Notes: generated by a model from the sequence alone, not told the origin. 64,000 bases of DNA from Roseateles sp. SL47 (GCF_026625885.1 NZ_CP113068.1:434001-498000), one strand, 5' to 3'; counted from the stretch's first letter, positions 1 to 8,799 are shown. Numbers and translations: made by a program.

Positions 1-57
1 CAGTTCACGCGTAAAGCTCAGAAACTCAGCGGCCTTGGGGGATAGCTCGGGACGCAT
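1..57 (-). CDS. possible 5' end of a gene running off the window
   Basis: An ATG on the minus strand at position 57 opens a frame that stays open to the window edge (19 codons, beginning MRPELSPKAAEFLSF). No clear ribosome binding site precedes it and the family cannot be recognised from so few residues. It is listed because the residue composition looks like coding sequence and the frame has no stop; it may equally be chance. Confidence 0.25.
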   Translation of the reverse strand, partial: MRPELSPKAAEFLSFTREL

Positions 58-144
58 GGGGCGCCCGGTTGAACAGACGCTTGTTGGGCTTGCAGCGTCG
101 TCGTTTGGCTCGCCATCCACGCGTTGGTAGGCTGGCTGTTGATA

Positions 145-165
145 GGCAATGGGCAATGGGCAATG
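145..165. repeat. three tandem copies of a 7-base unit
   Basis: GGCAATG is repeated three times without interruption in the gene-free stretch before the first complete gene. No function is evident. Confidence 0.6.
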
Positions 166-312
166 GGCCTGAGCGGGCGGTTCCAAATCGTGACATTTTG
201 CCGCTCCGTCCCCCTCAGGTGCGATTGGAGGCGCCCTGCACTGCGGCTCCAATGCCCTCCGGGGACGACCCGCCCCACCCATTCAATTCATAGTTCATAG
301 AGGGAGCTTCAC

Positions 313-681
313 ATGCAAGGGTACGGAGGTTTTGGTAGCAGCGGCCGCACTTGGCAACCCCATCCGTCAGGTCGGGTGGCCGGCACACTCAAGATCGTCG
401 CTTATGGGTACCTGGCCTTCGCGACGCTGTCAGCTTTTGTCTTTTGCCTGTCGCTGAAGGGCCGAGCCGACATGAATCCGCTGTATACGGCGCTCATTCT
501 GGGTGCCCTGGGCGGATTCCACCTGTTCTTGTCGGATGCGGCTGATCGGAAGCAGGACTGGTCGCGCTCGGTCAGCGTGCTGGTTGCCGTGCCGCTGATC
601 TTTGGCTTTCCGATCGGCAGCATCTTTGGCTTCATCATCATTGCCAATTCATTGAAGGACTGGGAAGTCGATCCAGAGTAA
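313..681 (+). CDS. small multi-pass membrane protein of unknown function
   Basis: A 122-residue protein with a Gly/Ser-rich soluble start (about residues 1-25) followed by three hydrophobic segments near residues 28-48, 57-74 and 92-112, so it is probably an inner-membrane protein with a short acidic tail. An AGGGAG ribosome binding site lies just upstream of the ATG. The family is not recognised. It stands alone: the next complete gene starts more than 400 bases downstream, and a GC-rich inverted repeat follows its stop codon. Confidence 0.65.
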   Translation: MQGYGGFGSSGRTWQPHPSGRVAGTLKIVAYGYLAFATLSAFVFCLSLKGRADMNPLYTALILGALGGFHLFLSDAADRKQDWSRSVSVLVAVPLIFGFPIGSIFGFIIIANSLKDWEVDPE

Positions 682-695
682 AACGACCCTCCATT

Positions 696-714
696 GGGCG
701 CCGTCATGGCGCCC
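696..714. terminator. GC-rich inverted repeat after the small membrane protein gene
   Basis: Perfect 7-base arms GGGCGCC/GGCGCCC with a 5-base loop lie 15 bases after the preceding stop codon. There is no T tract, so it would be a weak intrinsic terminator or only a barrier hairpin. Confidence 0.35.
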
Positions 715-735
715 ATGACGGGATGAGCCCGCCCC

Positions 736-1014
736 ATGAAACGCGTGCTGGCGCAGCAAGAGGGTCCGGCCTTGCTGGTCGGGCACTCCTATGCCGGCTT
801 CTGGCGCGAAGAATCATCCCGGGCGAAAACCGGTGACGGATTCGGACTTGGGCTGGCCATCGTGCGGGCCGTGGCACCCATGCAGGGTGGCGACACCTTC
901 GTGGGCAGATCACCAGTGCAGGTCGCTGCTGCGGAGCAGCACCGGGGGACTGCCACCGAGCACTACAACTGCATTGGCTTCACCATGAAGGGCGTGGTGG
1001 CCCCGAGGACGTGA
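736..1014 (+). pseudogene. mosaic remnant: alpha/beta-hydrolase start joined to histidine-kinase tail
   Basis: The first 21 residues read like the nucleophile-elbow region of an alpha/beta hydrolase (KRVLAQQEGPALLVGHSYAG). Immediately afterwards the frame matches the last part of a histidine-kinase ATPase domain: FWREESSRAKTGDGFGLGL contains the F box and G2 box, and LAIVRAV follows. Neither domain is complete, and the join falls in the middle of both, so this is most likely the scar of a deletion that fused two dead genes rather than a working 92-residue protein. The remaining residues match nothing I recognise. Confidence 0.55.
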
Positions 1015-1106
1015 GCGTCCACTGTATTGATGACGGCAGCACTTCGTGCGCGTTGACGTCACCATTTGCGCGTGAATAAATTCGGATTCCAACCCAGGAG
1101 AATCCA

Positions 1107-1388
1107 ATGGACAGCGATTCGATCGATCTCAAGAAGCTTTCAGGCGTATTTGGCAGGCTCGCCAGCGATTCAGGGGATACGGCTCTCGCATCTCTGGACG
1201 CCGGGCTTGAGGGCTTTCGTTCGAAGCTTGGTGTTGAACTCAATGACGCAGAGTTCAAGTATCTGAGTTCGGCACTCGTCAGCCAACGCAGCAATCACTA
1301 CCGGGCTGATGTTTCGCACTCCTCGCTTCGCTCGTCCGATGCGGGCGCCAACCTGGCTCGCGGGTTCTTCATCAAGGCCAAGATCTAA
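1107..1388 (+). CDS. small hypothetical protein
   Basis: A 93-residue soluble protein (start MDSDSIDLKKLSGVF, end FFIKAKI) with a good ribosome binding site, CCCAGGAGAA, a few bases before the ATG. It is predicted mostly helical, with no signal peptide or membrane segment. No family recognised. It precedes the first WD40-type gene by 74 bases and could share its transcript. Confidence 0.55.
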   Translation: MDSDSIDLKKLSGVFGRLASDSGDTALASLDAGLEGFRSKLGVELNDAEFKYLSSALVSQRSNHYRADVSHSSLRSSDAGANLARGFFIKAKI

Positions 1389-1462
1389 GGCGCAATCGCG
1401 CTTTTCCAGGGACTGCCGCAGTCGTCTCGACTGGCAGGGGAGGCAGTGGCTCAGGGACCAGT

Positions 1463-3400
1463 GTGCGTGTCACAAGGTGCGGGATGCTTGCAGCAAGAAA
1501 CAACCTTTCGATGTGCCTGCATCCCGACGAGCGCCTGCTTTTCGCAGGATCACTTTCGGGCCAGATATTGACGATAGACGTTGACGACTTCGTCATCAGG
1601 CACCGTACCCAGGCACATGCCGGAGGCATTCACGCCATCGCCTGCCACCCCACGCTTCCGTTTGTGGCAGCCATGTCGACAGAACGGGCGTTCTCGATTT
1701 GGCGTATCAATGACGAGGACGGACAACTCACCCGCGTGCTCTTCCAGGATGTTCGCACCCTGCCCTGCACCAATGATCCAGAACCCGTCCCGTTCATCCA
1801 GTCGACAAGCCAGGCCCTTGCTTTCCATCCGACCAAGCGCCGGCTCCTGACTCGGACGGGTTCCGGGGGTCTCCTGGAAGTCGAGTTCACGGATCAAGGG
1901 GATATCCACATCGTTCAATCGACCCGCGTGCATGGCCGAGAAGATCTCGTACAGGCACGCTATCTGGACGATGGTGAACGCATCCTCACAATGGCGAACT
2001 TCGGCGATGTGGCCCTCTCCGAGGCAGGGCATGTGCTTCGCCGGTGGAAGTTTGGCCACCACAACGTTCATTGGGCGGAGCACCTGGAAGGCAGCACCTA
2101 CCTGCTGGCCAGCGATACACGGCAGGTCATCCGCCTGGACGTTTCGGCCGAAAACGAACCCGTGATCGGACCAATGATTACCCGCGATGACCTTGAGCAC
2201 GTGACCTTGAACCGGCGCTCAGGACGCGCGTTCCTCGCCGGGTTTGATGGCGATGTTCACGAGATCAACACTCGAACCTGCGCCTCGCTGGGTGTCCGGT
2301 ACAAAGCGCCTTTCAAGTGCCGCTGGGTGAAAACGCTTGAACGCCACCCCGACACCATGATCCTGCAATGCCGCAATGGGGGGCTCCACAAGATCAACCT
2401 GGCCAGCGGAAGGCGCGTTGCCTTGATTCGGGAGACCCCGGAAGCCATCTGGAGCGCAGAGGCGCTGCCGAACGGAGACATTGTCATGGCCGGCGAGGCC
2501 CGGGCGCTGTACCGCCTGAAGATCGAATCGATCGATGCACTCTCCCGCCTTCCCAAGATGTCGGTTCTGCGCACGCCGATCGCCATTGACGGTGATGGAC
2601 ATTTCAAGCGACTGGGTGTGCACCCTGCGAGTGGTGAAATCATTCTCGGCCGTAGTGATGGGCAGGTGTGGATCGGCGAAGGTGGGCAATTCCGGCCTCT
2701 GTGCAACCTTGCCATGCCAGTGCGCGACCTGTGCCTGCACCCGAAGCAGCCCATCGCCTTCGTCTGCACCGAGGGCGGTCGAGTCTTCAAGATTGATATC
2801 TCCCGAGGCGAGGTCGTGCGCGAGTTCGAATCGCCGATTGGTCAACCCATCTGGGTGATCGACTACAACCCACAGGCTGATCTCCTGGCGTTTGCGGAGC
2901 GTGAGGGGTCGCTCTACATGGTTCGCGGCGAGGACTTCCGGCCGGTGACTCAGATTCTCGACATTCGCCGGCCCAAGCGTCTGAAGTGGCGGGACGCCGA
3001 GACGCTGCTCTGGTCCCGTAGCGTCGAGATCTATCGGCACGATCTTTCGACCGGGCAAACCCGTCTGTTTGTGCGGGAAACCGGGAATTCGATCGAGGAC
3101 TTCATCTGGGATCCCGAGCGTCGCTACCTGGTCGTGATGAACTACAACTGCCTCCTCATCCTGTGCGACTACGAGACAGGCGACTTCATCGACGTGACGC
3201 CGGATCGAATGGACTATTCAAAGGGACTCGTCTGGGTTCCGCGAGTTTCACCAGAGTCTTACCCGCTTGACTTTCTGTCGCTTGGGCGTTCGGGCGTGGC
3301 CAATCTCTTCCGAATTCACGACGAGAAGATCCTCAGCCTCGGACCTGCCGCCATGGATGGCTGGTTTCCCAAGCCTGGCGAGCCGCGCAATTCAGCATGA
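1463..3400 (+). CDS. WD40/beta-propeller protein (first of two)
   Basis: About 645 residues made of repeated short beta units with patterns such as HPDERLLFAGSLSGQILTIDV, HPTLPFVAAMS and HPKQPIAFVCTEGGRVFKIDI, typical of a WD40-like propeller that fills the whole chain; no catalytic domain is visible. Such propellers act as scaffolds. The GTG at 1463 is the upstream start, but ATG at 1484 is an alternative and neither has a strong ribosome binding site. WD-repeat proteins (ToxC) occur in toxoflavin clusters beside GTP cyclohydrolase II and an FGE-like protein, both of which are encoded downstream here. A partner role in that locus is inferred from this context. Confidence 0.7.
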   Translation: MRVTRCGMLAARNNLSMCLHPDERLLFAGSLSGQILTIDVDDFVIRHRTQAHAGGIHAIACHPTLPFVAAMSTERAFSIWRINDEDGQLTRVLFQDVRTLPCTNDPEPVPFIQSTSQALAFHPTKRRLLTRTGSGGLLEVEFTDQGDIHIVQSTRVHGREDLVQARYLDDGERILTMANFGDVALSEAGHVLRRWKFGHHNVHWAEHLEGSTYLLASDTRQVIRLDVSAENEPVIGPMITRDDLEHVTLNRRSGRAFLAGFDGDVHEINTRTCASLGVRYKAPFKCRWVKTLERHPDTMILQCRNGGLHKINLASGRRVALIRETPEAIWSAEALPNGDIVMAGEARALYRLKIESIDALSRLPKMSVLRTPIAIDGDGHFKRLGVHPASGEIILGRSDGQVWIGEGGQFRPLCNLAMPVRDLCLHPKQPIAFVCTEGGRVFKIDISRGEVVREFESPIGQPIWVIDYNPQADLLAFAEREGSLYMVRGEDFRPVTQILDIRRPKRLKWRDAETLLWSRSVEIYRHDLSTGQTRLFVRETGNSIEDFIWDPERRYLVVMNYNCLLILCDYETGDFIDVTPDRMDYSKGLVWVPRVSPESYPLDFLSLGRSGVANLFRIHDEKILSLGPAAMDGWFPKPGEPRNSA

Positions 3401-3431
3401 CACTGCCATGATCGCTCTGCTCGACACGACG

Positions 3432-3758
3432 CTATGGCCCGGCAACCAGCGACGGAACCAACAAATCGTGGATGACCTCCATGCGAAGGTCAGGCTTCAG
3501 GCGAACCGCGCTGTCGCTGATGACGCGTCGCAGGTGGACCGTCTCCTCGGTCGGTTCAATGTCGTCCGACGCCTCCCAGGCCTCGTAGCTGGGCCATTGC
3601 GCATAAGCCACGTAAAGGCCGTCCTCCGCGATGTGAAGCCGCGAGCCGAGGCTGCCCTCTCGCTCACGGATGATCTCGGTCATGCGAAGCCACGCGTCGA
3701 CGAACTGCCGTTCGCGGCCAGGATGGACACGCCAGCGATAGATCAATGTGAACATCAT
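3432..3758 (-). CDS. antibiotic biosynthesis monooxygenase (ABM) domain protein
   Basis: A 108-residue single-domain protein with the dimeric ferredoxin-like ABM fold pattern: FTLIYRWRVHPGRERQFVDAWLRMTEII at the start, then GSLGSRLHIAEDGLYVAYAQWPSYEAWEAS. ABM proteins are cofactor-free oxygenases or small-molecule-binding proteins. It is the only gene of the locus on the minus strand, and its start lies 20 bases from that of the TauD-type gene, so the two share a divergent promoter region. A tailoring or self-protection role is possible; a monooxygenase (ToxM) degrades toxoflavin in Pseudomonas protegens, but whether this protein is related to it is unknown. Confidence 0.75.
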   Translation of the reverse strand: MMFTLIYRWRVHPGRERQFVDAWLRMTEIIREREGSLGSRLHIAEDGLYVAYAQWPSYEAWEASDDIEPTEETVHLRRVISDSAVRLKPDLRMEVIHDLLVPSLVAGP

Positions 3759-3778
3759 GCGTTCAAGGGTGGCACAAA

Positions 3779-4693
3779 TTGAGGTGGATTGGAACGCTGC
3801 GCGATGATTTTGGCGCGATATTGGAGGGGGACCGGACGCAGTTGCTGGAGCTGGAAGACATCGCGCTCCTCCAGCTCGTGCGCAGGCACGGCGTCGCGGT
3901 CTTCAGAGGGCGCGGCGCCACCATCGAGGACTTCGAGCGGTTCAGCGCCAAGTCGGCCGGGACCTTTTTTGTGCAGCACGGAACAGGGCGCCGCTTTGTC
4001 GATCCGGGTGGCACCGTCGCCAGCGTGGCGCCGGGATCTTCCGCCATTCCGCCACACGTCGAGAGGGGCTATGCCCCACCCGTGCCTGATCTGCTGTTCT
4101 TCTATTGCAAGACCGCGCCGTCGCCCGCGTGCCGTGGCGGAGCAACGACGGTCTATGACGGATTTCAGCTCTTCTCCGCCATGAGCGCTTCCTTGCAGCG
4201 CCACTTTGTGGATGCTCGCCTGCGGTGGCGGACATGGGTGCCCCACGAGATGCTGGCTCAGATTTTCGATGGCGACGCTCATCTGCAACCCGATCACATC
4301 GTCAACTTCTATCAGGACAAGCTGGCGAATCCCCGGTACCAGGAACGCATCGAAGCAACGTTCATGGACGGCGGATTGCGGGTTGACTTCGTCGCGCCCG
4401 CCGCGATCCGTGCACCGCGCAAGGACGGGTGGGCGTTTTCGAACTCCGGATTGTCGTACCTCGGAAGCTGGATGAGGGACGAAGAGATTGAACTACTGTC
4501 CGAGGACCGACGGCCTTACCCCACGGAATTTCTCAGCGGGGCCTTGGAGTACGCGAATCACGTGGTGGTGCGCATCGAATGGCAGGCCGGGGACATCGTC
4601 GCCATCGACAACCGAACGGTGCTCCATGGACGCGAGGCCTTTGATGATCCGGGACGGGAGGTGTATGTCCGAATGTGTTTCGCCGATGTCTAA
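3779..4693 (+). CDS. TauD/TfdA-family Fe(II)/2-oxoglutarate dioxygenase
   Basis: About 304 residues with the TauD fold: an H-x-E iron-ligand pair in PPHVERGYAPPVPDLLFFYC, and near the C terminus the distal His and the 2-oxoglutarate-binding Arg in DNRTVLHGREAF...REVYVRMCF. These enzymes hydroxylate or otherwise oxidise small molecules. The TTG at 3779 gives the longest frame, but no ribosome binding site supports it, so the true start may be slightly downstream. It is the first gene of a run with an FMN reductase, GTP cyclohydrolase II, a WD40 protein and an FGE-like protein, which suggests oxidation of a GTP-derived intermediate. Confidence 0.8.
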   Translation: MRWIGTLRDDFGAILEGDRTQLLELEDIALLQLVRRHGVAVFRGRGATIEDFERFSAKSAGTFFVQHGTGRRFVDPGGTVASVAPGSSAIPPHVERGYAPPVPDLLFFYCKTAPSPACRGGATTVYDGFQLFSAMSASLQRHFVDARLRWRTWVPHEMLAQIFDGDAHLQPDHIVNFYQDKLANPRYQERIEATFMDGGLRVDFVAPAAIRAPRKDGWAFSNSGLSYLGSWMRDEEIELLSEDRRPYPTEFLSGALEYANHVVVRIEWQAGDIVAIDNRTVLHGREAFDDPGREVYVRMCFADV

Positions 4694-4714
4694 GCCTGGG
4701 CCTGGAGACCTGAT

Positions 4715-5329
4715 GTGAACGACCTCGAGCACATTGTCATCGTCAGCGGCAGCCACCGGGTCCACTCGCAATCCAGGCGCGTCGCCGAGTTCATCCGTGA
4801 GACCTTGGGCATCAGGTTCGGCACTGCGACCCACGTCATCGACCTCGCGGAAGCCGAAATCCCGATGTGGGAAGAAGGGGTTCGCTCGGGTGGCACGGTA
4901 TGGGCCAAGGCGTGGGCGCCCGTGGCCAGACAGCTGGAGACTGCCGACGGCCTTGTGCTTGTGGTGCCTGAATGGGCTGGCATGGTGCCGCCGGCGGTCA
5001 AGAATTTCCTCTTGCTCTGTGTCGCTGAGCTGGCGCACAAGCCAGCCTTGATCATCTCGGTGTCTGCAGGCGATGGCGGGGCCTACCCCGTCGCCGAACT
5101 CAGAGCGTTCGGGTTCAAGAACAACCGTGTCTGCTACATCCCTGACCACGTGATCCTGCGCCACGTGGATGAACTGCTTGAAGGTTCGGAGGCGATCCAC
5201 CCTGCGGATGCCAATGCCCGAGCACGAATTCGCCATTCGCTGAGCATGCTGCTTCTCTACGCTTCGGCGCTGAAACAGGTCAGACAGGCCCCCGAATATG
5301 ACTTGTCGCAGTTCCCATACGGGATGTGA
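4715..5329 (+). CDS. NADPH-dependent FMN reductase-like flavoprotein
   Basis: A 204-residue flavodoxin-fold protein of the NAD(P)H-dependent FMN/azo-reductase family: HIVIVSGSHRVHSQSRRVAEFI forms the phosphate-binding first loop, and VVPEWAGMVPPAVKNFL matches the family's conserved PEWNGSxPGxLKN-type loop. It starts with GTG behind CTGGAGAC, 21 bases after the TauD gene. It probably supplies reduced flavin or performs a reductive step for the neighbouring pathway; its substrate cannot be read from sequence. Confidence 0.8.
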   Translation: MNDLEHIVIVSGSHRVHSQSRRVAEFIRETLGIRFGTATHVIDLAEAEIPMWEEGVRSGGTVWAKAWAPVARQLETADGLVLVVPEWAGMVPPAVKNFLLLCVAELAHKPALIISVSAGDGGAYPVAELRAFGFKNNRVCYIPDHVILRHVDELLEGSEAIHPADANARARIRHSLSMLLLYASALKQVRQAPEYDLSQFPYGM

Positions 5330-5346
5330 AGACACCAGGAGCTCAA

Positions 5347-5976
5347 ATGAGGTTGGACTTCACTTCCCACACCCCCGCGACGCCCTCGGTGCGCAACGTG
5401 GTGAAACTTCCGATGACACTGCCCGACGGGAAGCAGCTCCGCGGGGAGCTGATCAGCTTCTCCGGGCTCAGCGACCAGCGCGAGCACTTCGCGGTCCGGT
5501 TTTCGGGTGGCTCACTGGCCGATCCGCTGCTCCGGCTGCATTCCGAATGCGTCACTGGAGACGTCTTGGGGTCGCGCCGCTGCGACTGCGGTTCGCAGCT
5601 CCATGAAGCGCTGCGAATGCTTGACGAGTGTGGTGGCTACCTGCTCTATCTTCGTCAGGAGGGGCGTGGCCTTGGTCTGTACCGGAAGATCGATGCCTAC
5701 CGGCTGCAGGAGCAGGGTTCTGACACGTTCGAGGCCAACCGGATATTGGGCTACGCGGACGACGAGAGAAGCTATGCGGTGGCCGTTGAAATGCTGGAAG
5801 CGCTCGGGCTACGCGCGGTCCGCCTCCTGAGCAACAACCCCGACAAGGCGCAACAGCTGGAGCAGGCCGGCATCCGTGTGACCGAACGCATCCCGACCGG
5901 CGTCTTCATGAACGACTGCAATCGGGGCTACATAGAGGCCAAGGTTCGCAAGGGCGGACACACAATGCATCTCTAA
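5347..5976 (+). CDS. GTP cyclohydrolase II (RibA-type), probably pathway-dedicated
   Basis: A 209-residue GTP cyclohydrolase II: opens the imidazole ring of GTP, releasing formate and pyrophosphate to give the pyrimidine precursor of riboflavin and azapteridines. The three zinc ligands are visible as C68-X10-C79-X-C81 in SECVTGDVLGSRRCDCGSQ. The catalytic block RQEGRGLGLYRKIDAYRLQ and the GTP-binding block SNNPDK follow. ATG at 5347 with CAGGAG is preferred over the GTG at 5326. It has no RibB domain and sits away from other riboflavin genes, between an FMN reductase and a WD40 gene, which points to secondary metabolism. Confidence 0.9.
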   Translation: MRLDFTSHTPATPSVRNVVKLPMTLPDGKQLRGELISFSGLSDQREHFAVRFSGGSLADPLLRLHSECVTGDVLGSRRCDCGSQLHEALRMLDECGGYLLYLRQEGRGLGLYRKIDAYRLQEQGSDTFEANRILGYADDERSYAVAVEMLEALGLRAVRLLSNNPDKAQQLEQAGIRVTERIPTGVFMNDCNRGYIEAKVRKGGHTMHL

Positions 5977-5996
5977 GATGGAGAGGAGTCCATTCC

Positions 5997-7691
5997 GTGA
6001 TCGAACACCAGTCCCCCATCAGCGGCATTGCTACGTACGGTGGTCGCCTCGTCGCAACAGCAGGTTACGACAATCACGTGATCCTCTGGGATCATGCTCT
6101 TCGCCTTGCGATTGCACGAGGTACGCATGACCACCTCGCCAACCATGTGGCGTTCAGCCGCGACGGTCGCCATCTGGTGACGTCGTCGAGCGACCATACG
6201 GCGCGGCTATGGTCGGTACCGGAGATGAAGTTGCTGGCCGTCATTTCATCTCACCACGATGATGTCGAGATGTCGGCATTCCACCCGTTCGACCGCTACA
6301 TTGCGACCGCCTCCCGCGACCATGATGTCTTGATTCATGACTTTTCCGGGAGGTTGGTTCAGCGGCTAGCCGGGCATACGGCCGACGTCATCTCTGTCTG
6401 CTGGTCGAGCGATGGCCGCGAGCTGGTTTCGTCCAGCGATGACGGCACGGTCAAACGCTGGTCCTTTCACGATGGTCGCTTGCTTGATGACTATGACCTC
6501 GGCGGTGCGGAAACCGATGCGGTCGTGGTTTCGGCAGATGGAACCATCTTCGCCGGCAACGACGACGGCGAAATCGTCGTCTTGCGAGAAGGGGGCGCAG
6601 CACGTTGGCGTTTGCATGCGGCGGGCATCAAGCGCCTCGTGCTGGACGAGGGCGGTCGTTTGCTCGTGAGTCTCAGCTACGACCGTGCGCTACGTGTCTC
6701 GGATGCCGGCGCCAGTAGCCTGGTGCCTCACGCGGAGTCGATGATGCCGGAGGTGGTCTGGCCACGCTCGTGTGCCTTTCTCAACCCCGGCACACTCGTC
6801 TTCGGCACCTTCGGATCGGCTTATGCGCTGCACGATATCCGCCGGGGCACCTGGGATACAGACTCCGTCCGGGCAACACGCGGCGTCAACGCAGTGGCTG
6901 TCCATGACGGCCGCCGCTTGACCATTGGCGACAGCGGGGTGCTCCGAATCGATGGCAAGGAAGCGACGCACATCGGAAGCCTCTGCAACTTCCTCACACC
7001 CGTTGCAGGCCGCGTCTTCACCGGCGGACAGATGGGCGCAGTTTTCGATGCACTCTCAGGCGAGCAATTGCATCAGCATCGTTCGCCAATCAATTGTGGT
7101 GCGGCCTTCAATCTCGATGGGGCATCACACGTGGTCCTGGGCACCTACACGGGTGAGGGACTCGTGTTCAAGGTGTCGGAGAGCGGCGCCGTCTTGCTGG
7201 TCGCAACGCTGCCGTTGCACAAGAACGCTGTCAAGGGCATCGCCGTCTCCGGCGGCAGAATCTTCGCGGTCTGTGCGGATTGCAGCGCCGCCTGGTTCTC
7301 CACAGAAGATTTCAGCGAACTTGCGCGGGTAAGCGCCGCGCACGGGCGCATCGCCAACGGTTGCGCGCGACTGCCAGAGGGGCGATTCGCGAGTGTCGGG
7401 CGGGACCACAAGTTGCGCCTTTGGACTGGCACACAAGCAGTCGTTGTGGACACGCCGCACACGCATTCGATCAAGTGCGTGTCCTGCTCAGGCGACGGAC
7501 GCTTCGTCGCCACGGGTTCTTACTACGGGGTGGTCGCCATTTACGATACTTTCAACGCCTCATGGACCGGCGTAAGAAGGGTCTCCGCAGCCGGTATCTC
7601 ATCGTTATGTTTCGACGCGCTGACACAGTGCTTTCTTGCCGCCAGCTATGACGGCGACGTCCATGAGCTTGTCACAACGGTCGGTGGATAA
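5997..7691 (+). CDS. WD40 repeat protein (second of two), ToxC-like by context
   Basis: A 564-residue canonical WD40 protein: repeats near the start include ISGIATYGGRLVATAGYDNHVILWD, HVAFSRDGRHLVTSSSDHTARLWS, SAFHPFDRYIATASRDHDVLIHD and SVCWSSDGRELVSSSDDGTVKRWS, with more degenerate repeats through to the end. It has no other domain. It starts with GTG behind a strong GGAGAGGAG, 20 bases after the GTP cyclohydrolase II gene, and its end overlaps the next gene. Toxoflavin operons also carry a WD-repeat gene (toxC) beside the cyclohydrolase gene (toxB); its biochemical role there is not settled. Confidence 0.85.
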   Translation: MIEHQSPISGIATYGGRLVATAGYDNHVILWDHALRLAIARGTHDHLANHVAFSRDGRHLVTSSSDHTARLWSVPEMKLLAVISSHHDDVEMSAFHPFDRYIATASRDHDVLIHDFSGRLVQRLAGHTADVISVCWSSDGRELVSSSDDGTVKRWSFHDGRLLDDYDLGGAETDAVVVSADGTIFAGNDDGEIVVLREGGAARWRLHAAGIKRLVLDEGGRLLVSLSYDRALRVSDAGASSLVPHAESMMPEVVWPRSCAFLNPGTLVFGTFGSAYALHDIRRGTWDTDSVRATRGVNAVAVHDGRRLTIGDSGVLRIDGKEATHIGSLCNFLTPVAGRVFTGGQMGAVFDALSGEQLHQHRSPINCGAAFNLDGASHVVLGTYTGEGLVFKVSESGAVLLVATLPLHKNAVKGIAVSGGRIFAVCADCSAAWFSTEDFSELARVSAAHGRIANGCARLPEGRFASVGRDHKLRLWTGTQAVVVDTPHTHSIKCVSCSGDGRFVATGSYYGVVAIYDTFNASWTGVRRVSAAGISSLCFDALTQCFLAASYDGDVHELVTTVGG

Positions 7692-8673
7692 AGTCCTAGC
7701 CAACCCCAACGAAGTGTCGTCACGCGAGGCGATGGGGCTCTCCGAGAAATTCGAGGAGCGGCTCGATCCGCACCTGTTCGCATCTCACAGGGATCTTCTT
7801 GCTCAAGATGCGTCTGCATTGGTGCGTGAGTTGTCCACGGCTTCTCATTCCGCTGATCGCCGCATTGCTGCCGGAGCCGTGCTCGGCATTCTGGGTGACC
7901 CTCGCCTCTGTACCCTCAGGCCGGACATGGTGCGGTTGCCTGGCGGGGCAGTGACCCTGGGGCTCGACGAGTCCCGTGTGGACGAAGTTTACGAACGCTG
8001 GTCCCATGTCGGTGTGCAGCGACACTGGATCACCAAGGAGTGCCCCGCGCATGTGATGCAGTTGAAACCATTCGCTCTAGCACGTTATCCGGTCACCAAC
8101 CAGGAATATCGCGATTTCCTCCTCGACACTGGGGCTCACTTCCTGCCGAGTAGCTGGACACATGGCGTCTATCCGATCTTCGCCGCCAACCATCCCGTCT
8201 GGACTGTTACGCCCGACGCGGCCGATGCGTATGTCGCCTGGCTTTCCGCTCAGACCGGTCGCAAGTTCCGATTGCCGACGGAATCCGAATGGGAATACGC
8301 GTCCTCGGGCGGTGGAGGACAAGAGTATCCGTGGGGGAACCAATTTCTGCCCGACCACGCGAATACCGTGGAGACAGGTCCGCTGACGACAACACCGGTA
8401 GGTTGCTATCCCGCCGGGTTCACGGCCACTGGACTGGCAGACATGGCCGGCAATGTCGAGGAATACACGGCAAGCACGTATGCGCCCTACCCGGGTGGAA
8501 CGCCGGTCACGGACGATTTGGCAAGTGTGGAGCCCGGGTATCGGATCGCGCGTGGGGGAAGCTTCTCCCGCTACGGCGACCTCTGTCGGTGTAAGAGGCG
8601 CCATGGCTGGTATCGGTCGCCGATCTACGCGATGGGCTTCCGGATCGCGGAGACGCTTGCGACGAACGCTTGA
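7663..8673 (+). CDS. formylglycine-generating-enzyme (SUMF1/FGE) family protein
   Basis: About 336 residues; a helical N-terminal part is followed from about residue 90 by an FGE domain: MVRLPGGAVTLG, ARYPVTNQEYRDFLL, FRLPTESEWEYASSGG, LADMAGNVEEYTAS and RIARGGSFSRYGDLCRCKRR. FGE enzymes oxidise cysteine, but the family also includes C-S-bond-forming (EgtB-like) and pathway enzymes. Aligned by eye with human FGE, the second active-site Cys seems kept while the first is replaced by Arg. The ATG at 7663 overlaps the WD40 gene by 29 bases; another ATG lies at 7636. Toxoflavin clusters have, as I recall, an FGE-like protein (ToxD) in the equivalent position. Confidence 0.8.
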   Translation: MSLSQRSVDKVLANPNEVSSREAMGLSEKFEERLDPHLFASHRDLLAQDASALVRELSTASHSADRRIAAGAVLGILGDPRLCTLRPDMVRLPGGAVTLGLDESRVDEVYERWSHVGVQRHWITKECPAHVMQLKPFALARYPVTNQEYRDFLLDTGAHFLPSSWTHGVYPIFAANHPVWTVTPDAADAYVAWLSAQTGRKFRLPTESEWEYASSGGGGQEYPWGNQFLPDHANTVETGPLTTTPVGCYPAGFTATGLADMAGNVEEYTASTYAPYPGGTPVTDDLASVEPGYRIARGGSFSRYGDLCRCKRRHGWYRSPIYAMGFRIAETLATNA

Positions 8674-8799
8674 ACCCATGCCTGATGACCGCTGTCGCAA
8701 TCCTGGAATTCCGCTTCATTGCAAGCCGCTTGACTCGCGAGTCGAAAGGCCCACACACATCAAGCGTCTCTTGCCCATCCGTCCTCCCACAACAAACAC

